From the NCBI GenBank assembly GCA_036511155.1, contig DATCCR010000078.1, positions 1 through 9,227 of the forward strand: a stretch of DNA of 9,227 bases, given 5' to 3'. This DNA comes from Bog-756 sp036511155. GTDB taxonomy: Bacteria; Actinomycetota; Acidimicrobiia; Acidimicrobiales; RAAP-2. The stretch's first letter is position 1, and each line of letters opens with the position of its first letter. Positions 1-7,424 of the stretch are shown one piece after another. The translations under genes were made by a program, and so were the position numbers. A model generated the notes under the pieces. The model was not told the origin of the DNA and did no database searches. It saw only the letters and a program-made list of their open reading frames with translations.

Positions 1-1
1 C

Positions 2-793
2 ACCCCGCTGTTCCCGCCGCCGTTCACCGGCAGCCGGGTGGCCAAGGGCATGGCCATCGACGACCTCGCCACCTACCTGAACGAGACGGCGCTCTTCCGC
101 AATCAGTGGGGCTACCGCCCCGAGTCGGGCGAGGACGACCCGGCCTTCAAGGACCGGGTCCGCTCGCGCCTCCGGGCGGAGCTGGCTACCGCCAAGGCCG
201 GGCAGCTCCTCGTCCCCCAGGTGGCCTGGGGCCACTTCCCGGCCAACGCCGACGGCGATGACCTGGTCATCTGGACCGATGAGAGCCGGTCGAGTGAGCG
301 CATGCGGTTCGCGTTCCCGCGCCAGGTCGAGGACCCCTACCTGTGCATCGCCGACTTCTTCCGCACCGTCGACTCGGGCGACAAGGACTACGCCAGCTTC
401 CAGGTCGTGACCATGGGCTCGCGGGTGTCCGAGGAGGCCGCCCGCCTGTTCGCCGCCGACGAGTACCAGCAGTACCTGTACCTCCACGGCCTGGGCGTCG
501 AGATGGCCGAGGCCCTTGCCGAGTACTGGCACCACCGCATCCGCGAGGAGCTGGGCTTCGCCGCCGAGGACGGCCCGACACTCACCGGCCTGTTCCGCCA
601 GAAGTACCGGGGCGGGCGCTACTCCTGGGGCTACCCGGCATGCCCGAGGCTCGAGGACAATGCCAAGGTCGTCGACCTCCTCGAGGCCGAGCGCATCGGC
701 GTCGAGGTGAGCGAGGGATTCCAGCTCCACCCCGAGCAGTCCACAACGGCCATCATCTGCCACCACCCTCAGGCCAAGTACTTCGTGGCCTGA
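2..793 (+). CDS. metH: Methionine synthase, cobalamin-dependent, C-terminal part (5' end outside window)
   Basis: The reading frame is open to the left edge, so this is the last 263 residues of a much larger protein. MetH transfers the methyl group of methyltetrahydrofolate to homocysteine through methylcobalamin. The visible part is the C-terminal reactivation domain, which binds AdoMet to re-methylate oxidised cob(II)alamin. Recognised family signatures are a PPFTGSRV-like entry segment at the window edge, the ALFRNQWGY segment near visible residues 30-38, the AdoMet-binding RGGRYSWGYPACP block at about residues 203-215, and the closing STTAIICHHPQAKYF segment. It ends with TGA in the normal place for the family. 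The GTG at base 38 is an internal valine codon, not a start. The gene is convergent with the SDR gene to its right and separated from it by a hairpin region. Identification is firm; the catalytic modules lie outside the window. Confidence 0.94.
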   Translation, partial: TPLFPPPFTGSRVAKGMAIDDLATYLNETALFRNQWGYRPESGEDDPAFKDRVRSRLRAELATAKAGQLLVPQVAWGHFPANADGDDLVIWTDESRSSERMRFAFPRQVEDPYLCIADFFRTVDSGDKDYASFQVVTMGSRVSEEAARLFAADEYQQYLYLHGLGVEMAEALAEYWHHRIREELGFAAEDGPTLTGLFRQKYRGGRYSWGYPACPRLEDNAKVVDLLEAERIGVEVSEGFQLHPEQSTTAIICHHPQAKYFVA

Positions 794-806
794 GACCCCC
801 GCCGTC

Positions 807-844
807 CGCCGGTCCTGATCCGGCGTCGGGCAGCCGGCCCGACG
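807..844. terminator. Overlapping GC-rich hairpins between convergent genes, probable bidirectional terminator
   Basis: The 63-bp gap between the metH stop and the stop of the opposing SDR gene holds two perfect inverted repeats. CGCCGG (807-812) pairs with CCGGCG (820-825) around a 7-nt loop. CGTCGGGC (824-831) pairs with GCCCGACG (837-844) around a 5-nt loop. They share bases 824-825, so they are alternative or stacked structures. There is no T-tract on either side, as is common for actinobacterial terminators. The position between two converging stops is the main support. Confidence 0.6.
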
Positions 845-856
845 GAGAGAGGACAG

Positions 857-1582
857 CTAGAGGGCCAGGGTCGACCCGCCGTCCACGACGACTGCGCTCC
901 CGTTGACGAAGGCTGCCTGGGCCGAGCACAGGAAGGCCGTCACCGCCCCGAAGTCGGCGGGGTCACCCATCACCCCGGTGCCACCCAACTGCTTCATGCG
1001 GTCGGTGGCATGCGGGCCCGGGCACACCATGTTGAGGGTGATCCCACTCGACTCCGACGCCAGGTCCTGGGCGGCAGTCTTGATCCACGCCCACAGGCCC
1101 GTCCGGGCCGTGTTCGACAGGGCCAGCACGGGCGCCGGCTGCTTGACCGTGTACGACGTGATGCAGCAGATGCGGCCCCAGCCGGCGCTCCGCATGTGAG
1201 GCAGGGCCTCGCGCACCAGGCGGATCGACGTCGTCAGGTTCGCGTTGAGCGCGGCGTCGATGGCCTCGTCGGTCAGGTCGAGCGCCCGACCGGGGGGCGG
1301 GCCGCCAGCGTTGGCCACCAGGATGTCCAGCCCACCGAACCGCTCCACCGTGGCGGCCACCAGTCGGGCGGGCTCCCCGGGGTCGGTGACGTCTCCGGCC
1401 CGCACCTCCACGTCAACGCCGAGGGCCTCCACCTCGTGCCGGGTGGCGGCCAGCGTGGCCGCGTCACGACCCGACAGCATGACGCGGGCGCCCTCGCCGG
1501 CCAGCGCCAGGGCCGTGGCCCGCCCGAGGCCCTTCGACCCCGCCGTCACCAGGGCGACCTTGCCCGCGATCCCGAGATCCAT
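857..1582 (-). CDS. SDR-fold protein with degenerate active site (BKR-like SDR-like, 241 aa)
   Basis: This is a Rossmann-fold short-chain dehydrogenase/reductase family member of normal length, resembling FabG-type 3-oxoacyl-ACP reductases. The nucleotide-binding loop reads TAGSKGLG (13-20) instead of TGxxxGxG; NAG (91-93) and the central Asn region (LNAN, 112-115) are present. Ser143 (ITS) is in place, but 13 residues later, where Tyr is expected, there is Ser156, and Arg160 replaces the Lys of YxxxK (LSNTAR). A C-terminal VVVDGG segment is conserved. This pattern is known in a group of FabG-like proteins that lack a perfect catalytic tetrad, so the substrate and even the redox activity are unknown. 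The ATG at 1582 has a clear Shine-Dalgarno, GAGGAG, with 7-nt spacing, overlapping the stop of the upstream peptidase gene (gap 11 bp). It is the last gene of the lpd-lip operon. Confidence 0.85.
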   Translation of the reverse strand: MDLGIAGKVALVTAGSKGLGRATALALAGEGARVMLSGRDAATLAATRHEVEALGVDVEVRAGDVTDPGEPARLVAATVERFGGLDILVANAGGPPPGRALDLTDEAIDAALNANLTTSIRLVREALPHMRSAGWGRICCITSYTVKQPAPVLALSNTARTGLWAWIKTAAQDLASESSGITLNMVCPGPHATDRMKQLGGTGVMGDPADFGAVTAFLCSAQAAFVNGSAVVVDGGSTLAL

Positions 1583-1589
1583 ATCCGGT

Positions 1590-1595
1590 CTCCTC
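1590..1595 (-). promoter_or_regulatory. Shine-Dalgarno of the SDR gene, overlapping the peptidase stop codon
   Basis: On the minus strand the peptidase stop TGA runs directly into a GAGGAG box, 7 nt before the ATG at 1582. This fixes the start of the 241-residue SDR and suggests that ribosomes finishing the peptidase gene re-initiate here. Confidence 0.7.
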
Positions 1596-2739
1596 AGTGG
1601 TCGACGACCACGAGATCGTGGTCGACGGTGTTGAGCGGATCGGGCTCGCCGTCGGCCCCGATCACCACGATGTCCTCCAACCGCATGCCGAACCGGCCGG
1701 GCTGGTAGATGCCGGGCTCCACCGAGAACGCGTGACCCGGCACCAGCACATCCTCGTTGCCCACGACCAGGTAGGGGTCCTCGTGCTCCTCGATCCCGAT
1801 GCCGTGGCCGGTGCGGTGGACGAAGAGGTGGCCGTAGCCGGCACCCTCGATGGCGTCCCGGGCGACCTTGTCCACCGAGGCGGCCGTCACCCCGGCTCGG
1901 GCGGCGGCCACCGCAGCCTGCTGGGCGGCGAGCAGGACGTCGTAGCAGTCCCGCACTTCGGCCGACGGGGTGCCGGTCACGACCGTGCGGGTGATGTCCG
2001 AGCAGTAGCCGATGTCGCGGTCGAGGGACAGGGTGCCGCCGAAGTCGCACACCACCGTCTCGTCCTGGCCGATGACCCGACCTCCGGGCTCGTGGTGGGG
2101 ACTGGCGGCGTTGGGACCGGCGCCGACGATGGCGAAGTTGACGGCACTGTGGCCCTCGGCCACCAGCAACGACCCGAGGTCGGCCGACACCGCCGCCTCG
2201 GTCCGCCCGACGAGCGGGATCCCGCCCGACTGGAGCACGGTGGCCACCCGATCGGCGGCCGCGCCGGCGGCCCGCAGGGCGGCCAGCTCGGCGCCGTCCT
2301 TGACCGCCCGGATCGGCGACGTCACCGTCGACGCGTCTACCCAGCGGGCCTCGGGCAGGCGGGCCTGCAGGGCCAGCACCGTGGTGGCCCAGGCCCGGTC
2401 CGACATGGCAAAGCGCCTCGATCCCGATGATCGGACGAGGTCGACCACCAGGTCGACGGGGTCTTCGGCGTCCGACCACGGCCGCAGGCCGAACAGATCA
2501 CCGCCGTCGGCCACCCGCGGAGCCTCCAGGCCGGGCACCACCAGCACCGGGTCACCGACCAGGGGCAGGACGAGCAGGGTCAGCCGTTCGAGCGGCATGG
2601 CCCGGTAGCCGGTCAGCCACGGCAGGTCGGCCCCGTGGGACAGCAGCAGTACGTCGACACCCATCGCTCCCATCCGGTCGCGCACGCGGGCCATCCGGGA
2701 GCGGCGGGCCTCCAGGGCCGTCGGGGTCAGCTCGGTCAC
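1594..2739 (-). CDS. M24-family metallopeptidase (Xaa-Pro aminopeptidase/prolidase type)
   Basis: This 381-residue protein is a two-domain 'pita-bread' dinuclear metallohydrolase that cleaves X-Pro or Xaa-Pro peptide bonds in the cytoplasm. The N-terminal creatinase-like domain (about 1-145) carries the typical NLRYLTG-like segment as DLPWLTGY (38-45). The C-terminal catalytic domain has all five expected metal ligands: Asp232 (CDFGG), Asp248 (YCSDITRT), His312 (GHGIG), Glu341 (SVEPGIY) and Glu355 (RLED). The GTG at 2739 is chosen because it leaves 15 residues before the conserved first helix and lies 7 bp after the lipA stop. A longer reading would overlap the LipA coding region and adds atypical Arg/Pro-rich residues. 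A later ATG (Met16) is possible. It is co-transcribed with the lipoylation genes, but no direct link to lipoate is visible; no signal peptide is seen. Exact peptide specificity cannot be read from the sequence. Confidence 0.9.
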   Translation of the reverse strand: MTELTPTALEARRSRMARVRDRMGAMGVDVLLLSHGADLPWLTGYRAMPLERLTLLVLPLVGDPVLVVPGLEAPRVADGGDLFGLRPWSDAEDPVDLVVDLVRSSGSRRFAMSDRAWATTVLALQARLPEARWVDASTVTSPIRAVKDGAELAALRAAGAAADRVATVLQSGGIPLVGRTEAAVSADLGSLLVAEGHSAVNFAIVGAGPNAASPHHEPGGRVIGQDETVVCDFGGTLSLDRDIGYCSDITRTVVTGTPSAEVRDCYDVLLAAQQAAVAAARAGVTAASVDKVARDAIEGAGYGHLFVHRTGHGIGIEEHEDPYLVVGNEDVLVPGHAFSVEPGIYQPGRFGMRLEDIVVIGADGEPDPLNTVDHDLVVVDH

Positions 2740-2746
2740 CTTCAGC

Positions 2747-4486
2747 TCACCGGGCCGACATCGTGACGGGGACCGGGGCGGGAGCCGACGAGCCGGTCGA
2801 GGCGTCGGCCGCCTCACGGGCGTGGTAGCTCGAACGGGTCAGGGGCGAGGCCTGGACGTGGGCGAACCCGAGGGCCATGCCGGCCTCCCGCAGCGAGTCG
2901 AACTCGGCCGGCGTCCACCAACGCGCCACTGGCAGGTGCCTGGCGCTCGGTCGCAGGTACTGGCCCAGGGTGACGATGTCGACGCCCACGGCCCGCAGGT
3001 CGGCGAGCGTCGAGAGCACCTCGTCCTCCCGCTCCCCCATGCCGAGGATGATGCCCGACTTGGTGGTGAGCCCGGCTGCCGCAGATCGGGCGAGCACGGT
3101 CAGGCTGCGGGCGTAGCCGGCAGACGGTCGCACCGCCCGCTGGAGCCGGGCCACCGTCTCGATGTTGTGGTTGAGGACGTCGGGCCGGGCCTCGAGGATC
3201 GTCCCGAGCGAGCCCTTGTCGCCCTTGCAGTCCGAGATCAGCACCTCGACGGCCGTGCCGGGGCTCACCTCGCGCACCCGGGCGATGGTCTCGGCGAAGG
3301 CCCCCGCGCCCCCGTCGGCCAGGTCGTCCCGTGCCACGCAGGTGATGACGGCGTGGGCCAGGCCCATACGGGCCACCGCCTCGGCCACGTGGGCCGGCTC
3401 GTCGGCGTCCAGGGGGAGCGGGTACCGGGTGTCGACCTGGCAGAAGGCGCACGCCCGGGTACACCGGGAGCCGTTGATCATGAAAGTGGCCGTCCCGTCG
3501 GACCAGCACTCGTAGATGTTGGGGCAGCCGGCCTCTTCGCACACCGTCACGAGGTCGAGATCGCGCAAGGCGTGCTGGAGGCCGAGGTACCCGTCGGCCA
3601 TGGTCGCCTTCACCCGCAGCCATTCGGGCTTTCGGGCCGACAGGGTGACTCCGGCCGCCGGGTCCACTCCGGCGCGGGCCATCCGACGCTCGAGCGGCGT
3701 GCCCGATGTCCCGGGCAGAGCGACCGGGACCCCGATCGGCCTCCGCCCGGTGGTGGCGGCGTCACGGGCCCCGTCGGTGACCGAGGACACGTCGTCGATC
3801 CGTCCCCACACGCCGCGGGCGGCGGCGAGCACCGCGTCGACGGCCTCGGGCATGGTGACGCTGAATCCTTCGGCGGCCAGCGAGGTCGTCGGGTGGTCGG
3901 CGATCCCGCACGGCACGATGTGGTCGAACCAGGCGAGGTCCGTGCTGACGTTGAGCCCGAAGCCGTGGGTGGTGCGCCCCCGGGCCGTGCGGACCCCGAT
4001 GGCGGCCACCTTCCTCGGGCCGTCGGGACCGGAGCCGATCGAGGACGGGTCGATCCACACGCCGGGGAACTCGTCCATACGCCCGACCCGCCCAGGCGGA
4101 ACGCCGAGGGCCACCAACGCGTCGATCACCACCTGCTCGACCTGGCGGACGTGCGCCGGTCCGTGGTGGGGGCCGGCCCCGACGGTGCGGACCGGGTAGC
4201 CGACCAGCTGCCCGGGGCCGTGGAAGGTGACGTCACCGCCCCGGTCGACCTGGAGGAGTTCCGCTCCGACGGTGGCCGGGTCGATCAGGACGTTGGCCGG
4301 GTCGGCATGCGAGCCGAGGGTGTAGACCGGGCCGTGCTCGACGAGCAGCAGGTAGTCCTCCTGCGTGCGGGCGGCCAGCGCCCGCTGCAGGTCCCATGCC
4401 TCGGCGTAGGGGACGCGCCCCAGCCAGCGGGTCCTCATGCCGCGACCGGTCGCGGCGTCCGGCGTCCGGTGTCCGTTCGACGTCAC
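2747..4486 (-). CDS. lipB-lipA: LipB-LipA fusion: octanoyltransferase plus lipoyl synthase in one 579-aa protein
   Basis: One uninterrupted frame encodes both consecutive steps of lipoyl cofactor assembly. Residues about 17-232 are octanoyl-[ACP]:protein N-octanoyltransferase: RGGDVTFHGPGQ (82-93), catalytic Lys159 (RKVAAIG), HGFGLN (174-179) and catalytic Cys193 (PCGI). Residues about 233-276 form a linker. Residues about 277-560 are the radical-SAM lipoyl synthase, starting at RKPEWL. It has the auxiliary-cluster cysteines 316, 321 and 327 (CX4CX5C), the radical-SAM cysteines 342, 346 and 349 (CX3CX2C), and the C-terminal RSSY (551-554) whose serine ligates the auxiliary cluster. A Ser/Ala/Pro-rich tail follows. 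The start is GTG at 4486, 6 bp after the E2 stop and without a clear Shine-Dalgarno; ATG at 4438 (Met17) fits usual LipB N-termini as well. Met269 (about 3682) could give free LipA by internal initiation. LipB and LipA are normally separate proteins, often encoded next to each other near the E2 gene in actinomycetes. Confidence 0.93.
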   Translation of the reverse strand: MTSNGHRTPDAATGRGMRTRWLGRVPYAEAWDLQRALAARTQEDYLLLVEHGPVYTLGSHADPANVLIDPATVGAELLQVDRGGDVTFHGPGQLVGYPVRTVGAGPHHGPAHVRQVEQVVIDALVALGVPPGRVGRMDEFPGVWIDPSSIGSGPDGPRKVAAIGVRTARGRTTHGFGLNVSTDLAWFDHIVPCGIADHPTTSLAAEGFSVTMPEAVDAVLAAARGVWGRIDDVSSVTDGARDAATTGRRPIGVPVALPGTSGTPLERRMARAGVDPAAGVTLSARKPEWLRVKATMADGYLGLQHALRDLDLVTVCEEAGCPNIYECWSDGTATFMINGSRCTRACAFCQVDTRYPLPLDADEPAHVAEAVARMGLAHAVITCVARDDLADGGAGAFAETIARVREVSPGTAVEVLISDCKGDKGSLGTILEARPDVLNHNIETVARLQRAVRPSAGYARSLTVLARSAAAGLTTKSGIILGMGEREDEVLSTLADLRAVGVDIVTLGQYLRPSARHLPVARWWTPAEFDSLREAGMALGFAHVQASPLTRSSYHAREAADASTGSSAPAPVPVTMSAR

Positions 4487-4492
4487 GCCGGG

Positions 4493-5908
4493 CTACAGCT
4501 CGCCGACCCAGTCGCGGTCGTCGAGGATGGCCGCCAGCCGGGCGAGGAACCGGGCGACGTAGGCGCCATCGACGGCCCGGTGGTCGAAGTTCATGGCCAC
4601 GAGGCCCATCGAGTGGATCCCGATCGACTCGGTACCGTCGGACAGCTCCACGACCACCGGCTTCCGGGTCACCCCGTCGGTGGACAGGATCGCCACCTGC
4701 GGCTGATTGATGATGGCACCGGTGATGAGGGTCCCGAACGGACCGGAGTTGGTGATCGAGAACGTCCCACCGCTGATGTCGTCGAGACTGAGCCGCTTGG
4801 TGCGGGCCCGGTCGGCCACGTCACGGATCCGACGGGCCATGCCCCGGAGGTTGAGCTCCTCGGCATTGTGCACCACGGGAACGATCAGGCCCTCGTTGTC
4901 GAGGTCGACGGCGATGCCCAGGTTGAGGGCGTGGTGGACCACCAGGGAATCGTCGCCGACCGAGGCGTTGAGGTGCGGGAACTCCGCCAGGGCCTCGACC
5001 GTGGCCCGGGCGACGAAGGGGAGGTAGGTGAGGCTGAAGCCCTCCTCCTCCCGGAAGCGCTCGCCGTGGGCGCGGCGGACCTGTTCGACCTTCTCGTAGT
5101 CGATCTCCCGCACCATCAAGGTGTGGGCCGAGGTGGCCTTGGAGCGCACCATGTGCTCGGCTGTCCGGCGGCGGATGTTGGTGAACGGCACCACCTCGTC
5201 GCGGGCGCCGGGCCGGACCCCCTCAGTGGTAGGGACGGCCTGGGCCTGCGGAGGCGGAGGTGCGGACGACGGTGTCACCGGGGTCGGGCGCTCGGCGCCA
5301 ATGCTCGGCACCGAGGCGGGCGGAGTGCCACCGTCGATGACGGCCTCCACGTCGGCCCGGGTGATACGGCCCTCGAGGCCGGTGCCCCGGATGGTCGCCG
5401 GGTCGAGGTCGTGTTCGGCGAGGAGCTTGCGCACCACCGGGGAGAGCACCCGGGCCTGCTCCGCGGCGGCAGGAGGCGTCGGGATCCGTGCCTCGGTCGG
5501 TGCGACGGCGGGAGGCGTCGGGGCGGGCGGTACCGCTGCGGGCGGGGTCGGCTCGTCAGGCAGCGACGAAAGCGGGGCGGAGGCCGGTCCAGGTGACGGG
5601 GCATCGGCAGACGCCGGTGCCGGGGCGGCAGGGGCGGCGGGCTCGGCAGCCGGGACCGTGGATCCGGCCGTGGCGTCGCCGTCGATGACGGCCAGGGCGA
5701 CCCCCACATCGACGGTGTCCCCCTCCTCGACCAGGATGGCGGTGAGGACGCCGCTTGCGGGTGACGGAACCTCGGAGTCGACCTTGTCGGTCGACACCTC
5801 GAACAGGGGCTCATCACGGACGACCGTGTCACCCACGGCCTTGAACCATTTGGTGATGGTCCCCTCGGTCACGGTCTCCCCGAGCTGCGGCATGGTCACG
5901 TCAGGCAA
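4493..5908 (-). CDS. dlaT: Dihydrolipoamide acyltransferase, E2 of a 2-oxoacid dehydrogenase complex
   Basis: The 471-residue E2 forms the core of the complex and carries acyl groups on a swinging lipoyl arm. Domain order is one N-terminal lipoyl domain (about 3-77) with the modified Lys42 in STDKVD; an Ala/Pro-rich flexible linker (about 78-153); a peripheral-subunit-binding domain (about 156-191, SPVVRKLLAEH to RADVEAVI); a second linker (192-235); and the acyltransferase domain (about 236-471), with active-site HRAVDG (His443, Asp447, Gly448) and a SITNSGPFG segment. The start is TTG at 5908, inside the end of lpd (8-bp overlap), supported by a GGAAGGGGG Shine-Dalgarno at 7-nt spacing. GTG at 5899 and ATG at 5893 are alternatives, though each shortens the first strand of the lipoyl domain. 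No 2-oxoglutarate-specific E1 is present here. The nearby aceE suggests pyruvate as substrate, but actinobacterial E2s of this kind can be shared between complexes. Confidence 0.93.
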   Translation of the reverse strand: MPDVTMPQLGETVTEGTITKWFKAVGDTVVRDEPLFEVSTDKVDSEVPSPASGVLTAILVEEGDTVDVGVALAVIDGDATAGSTVPAAEPAAPAAPAPASADAPSPGPASAPLSSLPDEPTPPAAVPPAPTPPAVAPTEARIPTPPAAAEQARVLSPVVRKLLAEHDLDPATIRGTGLEGRITRADVEAVIDGGTPPASVPSIGAERPTPVTPSSAPPPPQAQAVPTTEGVRPGARDEVVPFTNIRRRTAEHMVRSKATSAHTLMVREIDYEKVEQVRRAHGERFREEEGFSLTYLPFVARATVEALAEFPHLNASVGDDSLVVHHALNLGIAVDLDNEGLIVPVVHNAEELNLRGMARRIRDVADRARTKRLSLDDISGGTFSITNSGPFGTLITGAIINQPQVAILSTDGVTRKPVVVELSDGTESIGIHSMGLVAMNFDHRAVDGAYVARFLARLAAILDDRDWVGEL

Positions 5909-7370
5909 CGTGGAGCCCCCTTCCGGTCAGGGCCAGCACCGTCTCGCCGAACGTCTCGGACAGTGACGGGTGCGGTTGGATGAACTGGGCCACCTCGTCG
6001 GCCGTGGCCTCCCAGTTGACGGCCAGGTAGCCGGCGCCGAGCTGCTCGGTCACCCATGGGCCCACCATGTGGACCCCGAGGATGCGGCCGGCGGTGCCAT
6101 CAGGGCGCTTCTCGGCAACCAGCTTCACCATGCCTTCGGTGTCGCCGATGATCCGGGCCCGGCTGTTGCCGCCGAAGGGATCCTTCTTGACCACGACATC
6201 GATGCCGGCCTCCGTTGCCTGAGCCTCGGTCATGCCGGCGAAGGCGACCTCGGGGTGGCAGTAGATGGCCCACGGCACCCGGGAGTAGTCGACAGGTGCC
6301 ACCGGCTCGCCCAGGATCGACTTGATCACCACGATGGCCTCGGCGAAGGCCACGTGGGCCAGCTGCGGGGTGCCGGCGACCACGTCGCCCACGGCCCACA
6401 CGCCGGCCGCACTGGTTCGCATGGTGAGGTCGGCGACCACGAAGCCCCGGTCGTCGATGGTGACCCCGGCATCCGCAGTCACCAGGCCCTCGGTCCGGGG
6501 CCGGCGGCCCACCGAGACCACCACGGTCTCGACGGCCAGCTGCTCGCCGTCGCCGTACGACAGGACTGTGCCCCGTCCCGACGGTTCCGGGCTGTGCCCG
6601 CTCAGTGCCACGCCGGCCAACACGTCGATCCCGCGCTTCTTGAACGAGCGTGCGACCGTGCGGACCACGTCCGCGTCGCACCCGTTGAGGATGGTCGGGA
6701 GGGCCTCGACCACCGTGACCTTCGTCCCGAGGTCGGAGAACATCGAGGCGAACTCACACCCGATCGCCCCGCCGCCGATGACGGCCACCGACTCGGGGAG
6801 CCGGTCGAGGGCCAGCACCTCGTCGGAGGTCAGCACGACCGTTCCGTCGATGTCGAACCCGGGAATTGTGCGGGGCACCGAGCCGGCGGCCAGCACCACG
6901 TCGGTGCCGGTCACTTCCACGGTGGTCCCGTCGTTCCCGGCGATCCTCACCCGGTGGTCACCGAGCAGGGTGCCGCTGCCGTTGAACACCGTGACGCCGC
7001 GGCCCTTGAGCAGGCCGGACAGGCCGGTGAACAGCTGGTTGACCACCTGCTGCTTGCGGTCCTGGCTGACCGAGAAGGTGACCGTCGGCTCCTTCTGGTC
7101 GGGCCCGGCCTCGATCCCGAACTCGGAGGCCGAGCGCACCGTGCGGTAGACGGTGGCCGTCTCCAGGAATGCCTTGGCCGGGACGCACCCCCGGTGGAGG
7201 CACGTGCCGCCCACCTTGTCCAGTTCCACCAGTCCGATCGACAGCCCGGCGGCGGCGCCGTAGAGGGCGGCCGCATACCCGCCCGGCCCCCCACCGACGA
7301 TCACCACGTCGAAGTGCTGTGCCCCCCCTGTCGTTCCCGTTGCCCCCGTTGCGGTCTGCTCCGTTGCCAC
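5901..7370 (-). CDS. lpd: Dihydrolipoamide dehydrogenase (E3)
   Basis: This FAD-dependent disulfide oxidoreductase reoxidises the dihydrolipoyl arm of E2 with NAD+. Counting from the GTG at 7370 (489 residues), the FAD-binding GGGPGG is at 26-31, the redox-active disulfide Cys57/Cys62 in GGTCLHRGCVPAK, the NAD-binding GGGAIG at 199-204, the second FAD contact AVGD at 326-329, and the C-terminal dimerisation domain with the catalytic pair His467/Glu472 in HPSLSET. The N-terminus is a low-complexity Thr/Gly/Ala stretch of about 17 residues whose DNA contains three copies of GCAACGG. The frame stays open to 7469, but that extension is Arg/His-rich and covers a stem-loop, so it is rejected. GTG at 7391 is a second candidate, but its GGAG directly abuts it. 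The TGA at 5901 overlaps the E2 start. It is the first gene of the lpd-E2-lipBA operon. Confidence 0.94.
   Translation of the reverse strand: MATEQTATGATGTTGGAQHFDVVIVGGGPGGYAAALYGAAAGLSIGLVELDKVGGTCLHRGCVPAKAFLETATVYRTVRSASEFGIEAGPDQKEPTVTFSVSQDRKQQVVNQLFTGLSGLLKGRGVTVFNGSGTLLGDHRVRIAGNDGTTVEVTGTDVVLAAGSVPRTIPGFDIDGTVVLTSDEVLALDRLPESVAVIGGGAIGCEFASMFSDLGTKVTVVEALPTILNGCDADVVRTVARSFKKRGIDVLAGVALSGHSPEPSGRGTVLSYGDGEQLAVETVVVSVGRRPRTEGLVTADAGVTIDDRGFVVADLTMRTSAAGVWAVGDVVAGTPQLAHVAFAEAIVVIKSILGEPVAPVDYSRVPWAIYCHPEVAFAGMTEAQATEAGIDVVVKKDPFGGNSRARIIGDTEGMVKLVAEKRPDGTAGRILGVHMVGPWVTEQLGAGYLAVNWEATADEVAQFIQPHPSLSETFGETVLALTGRGLHVA
5916..5924 (-). promoter_or_regulatory. Shine-Dalgarno deciding the TTG start of the E2 gene
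   Basis: A purine run GGAAGGGGG lies within the last codons of lpd, 7 nt before TTG at 5908. The spacing is ideal for TTG and too long for the GTG (5899) or ATG (5893) downstream, so it favours the TTG start. It also implies coupled translation of E3 and E2. Confidence 0.6.
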
Positions 7371-7424
7371 CTCGGGTCCCGTGGGAACCACCTCCAGTAA
7401 GGATGTCGTCGTCGGTCGGTGCCG

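Noticed and set aside
2740..2817. Longer N-terminus for the M24 peptidase, starting within the LipA coding region
   Set aside because: The extra residues are Arg/Pro-rich, lie entirely over the conserved-frame LipA C-terminus, and are not seen in M24 proteins. The GTG at 2739 gives a normal length and spacing.
2822..5596. Very long plus-strand reading frame opposite lipBA and E2 (924 codons)
   Set aside because: It is the antisense shadow of two well-identified genes. Long opposite frames are expected in GC-rich DNA, and its translation is Gly/Arg/His/Asp-rich low-complexity sequence without a recognisable domain.
5370..5680. Repetitive GC-rich tract in the E2 gene as a possible DNA repeat element
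   Set aside because: It is explained by the Ala/Pro-rich linker between the lipoyl domain and the subunit-binding domain.
5970..7400. Long plus-strand frame opposite lpd (476 codons)
   Set aside because: Antisense shadow of lpd with biased composition and no motif.
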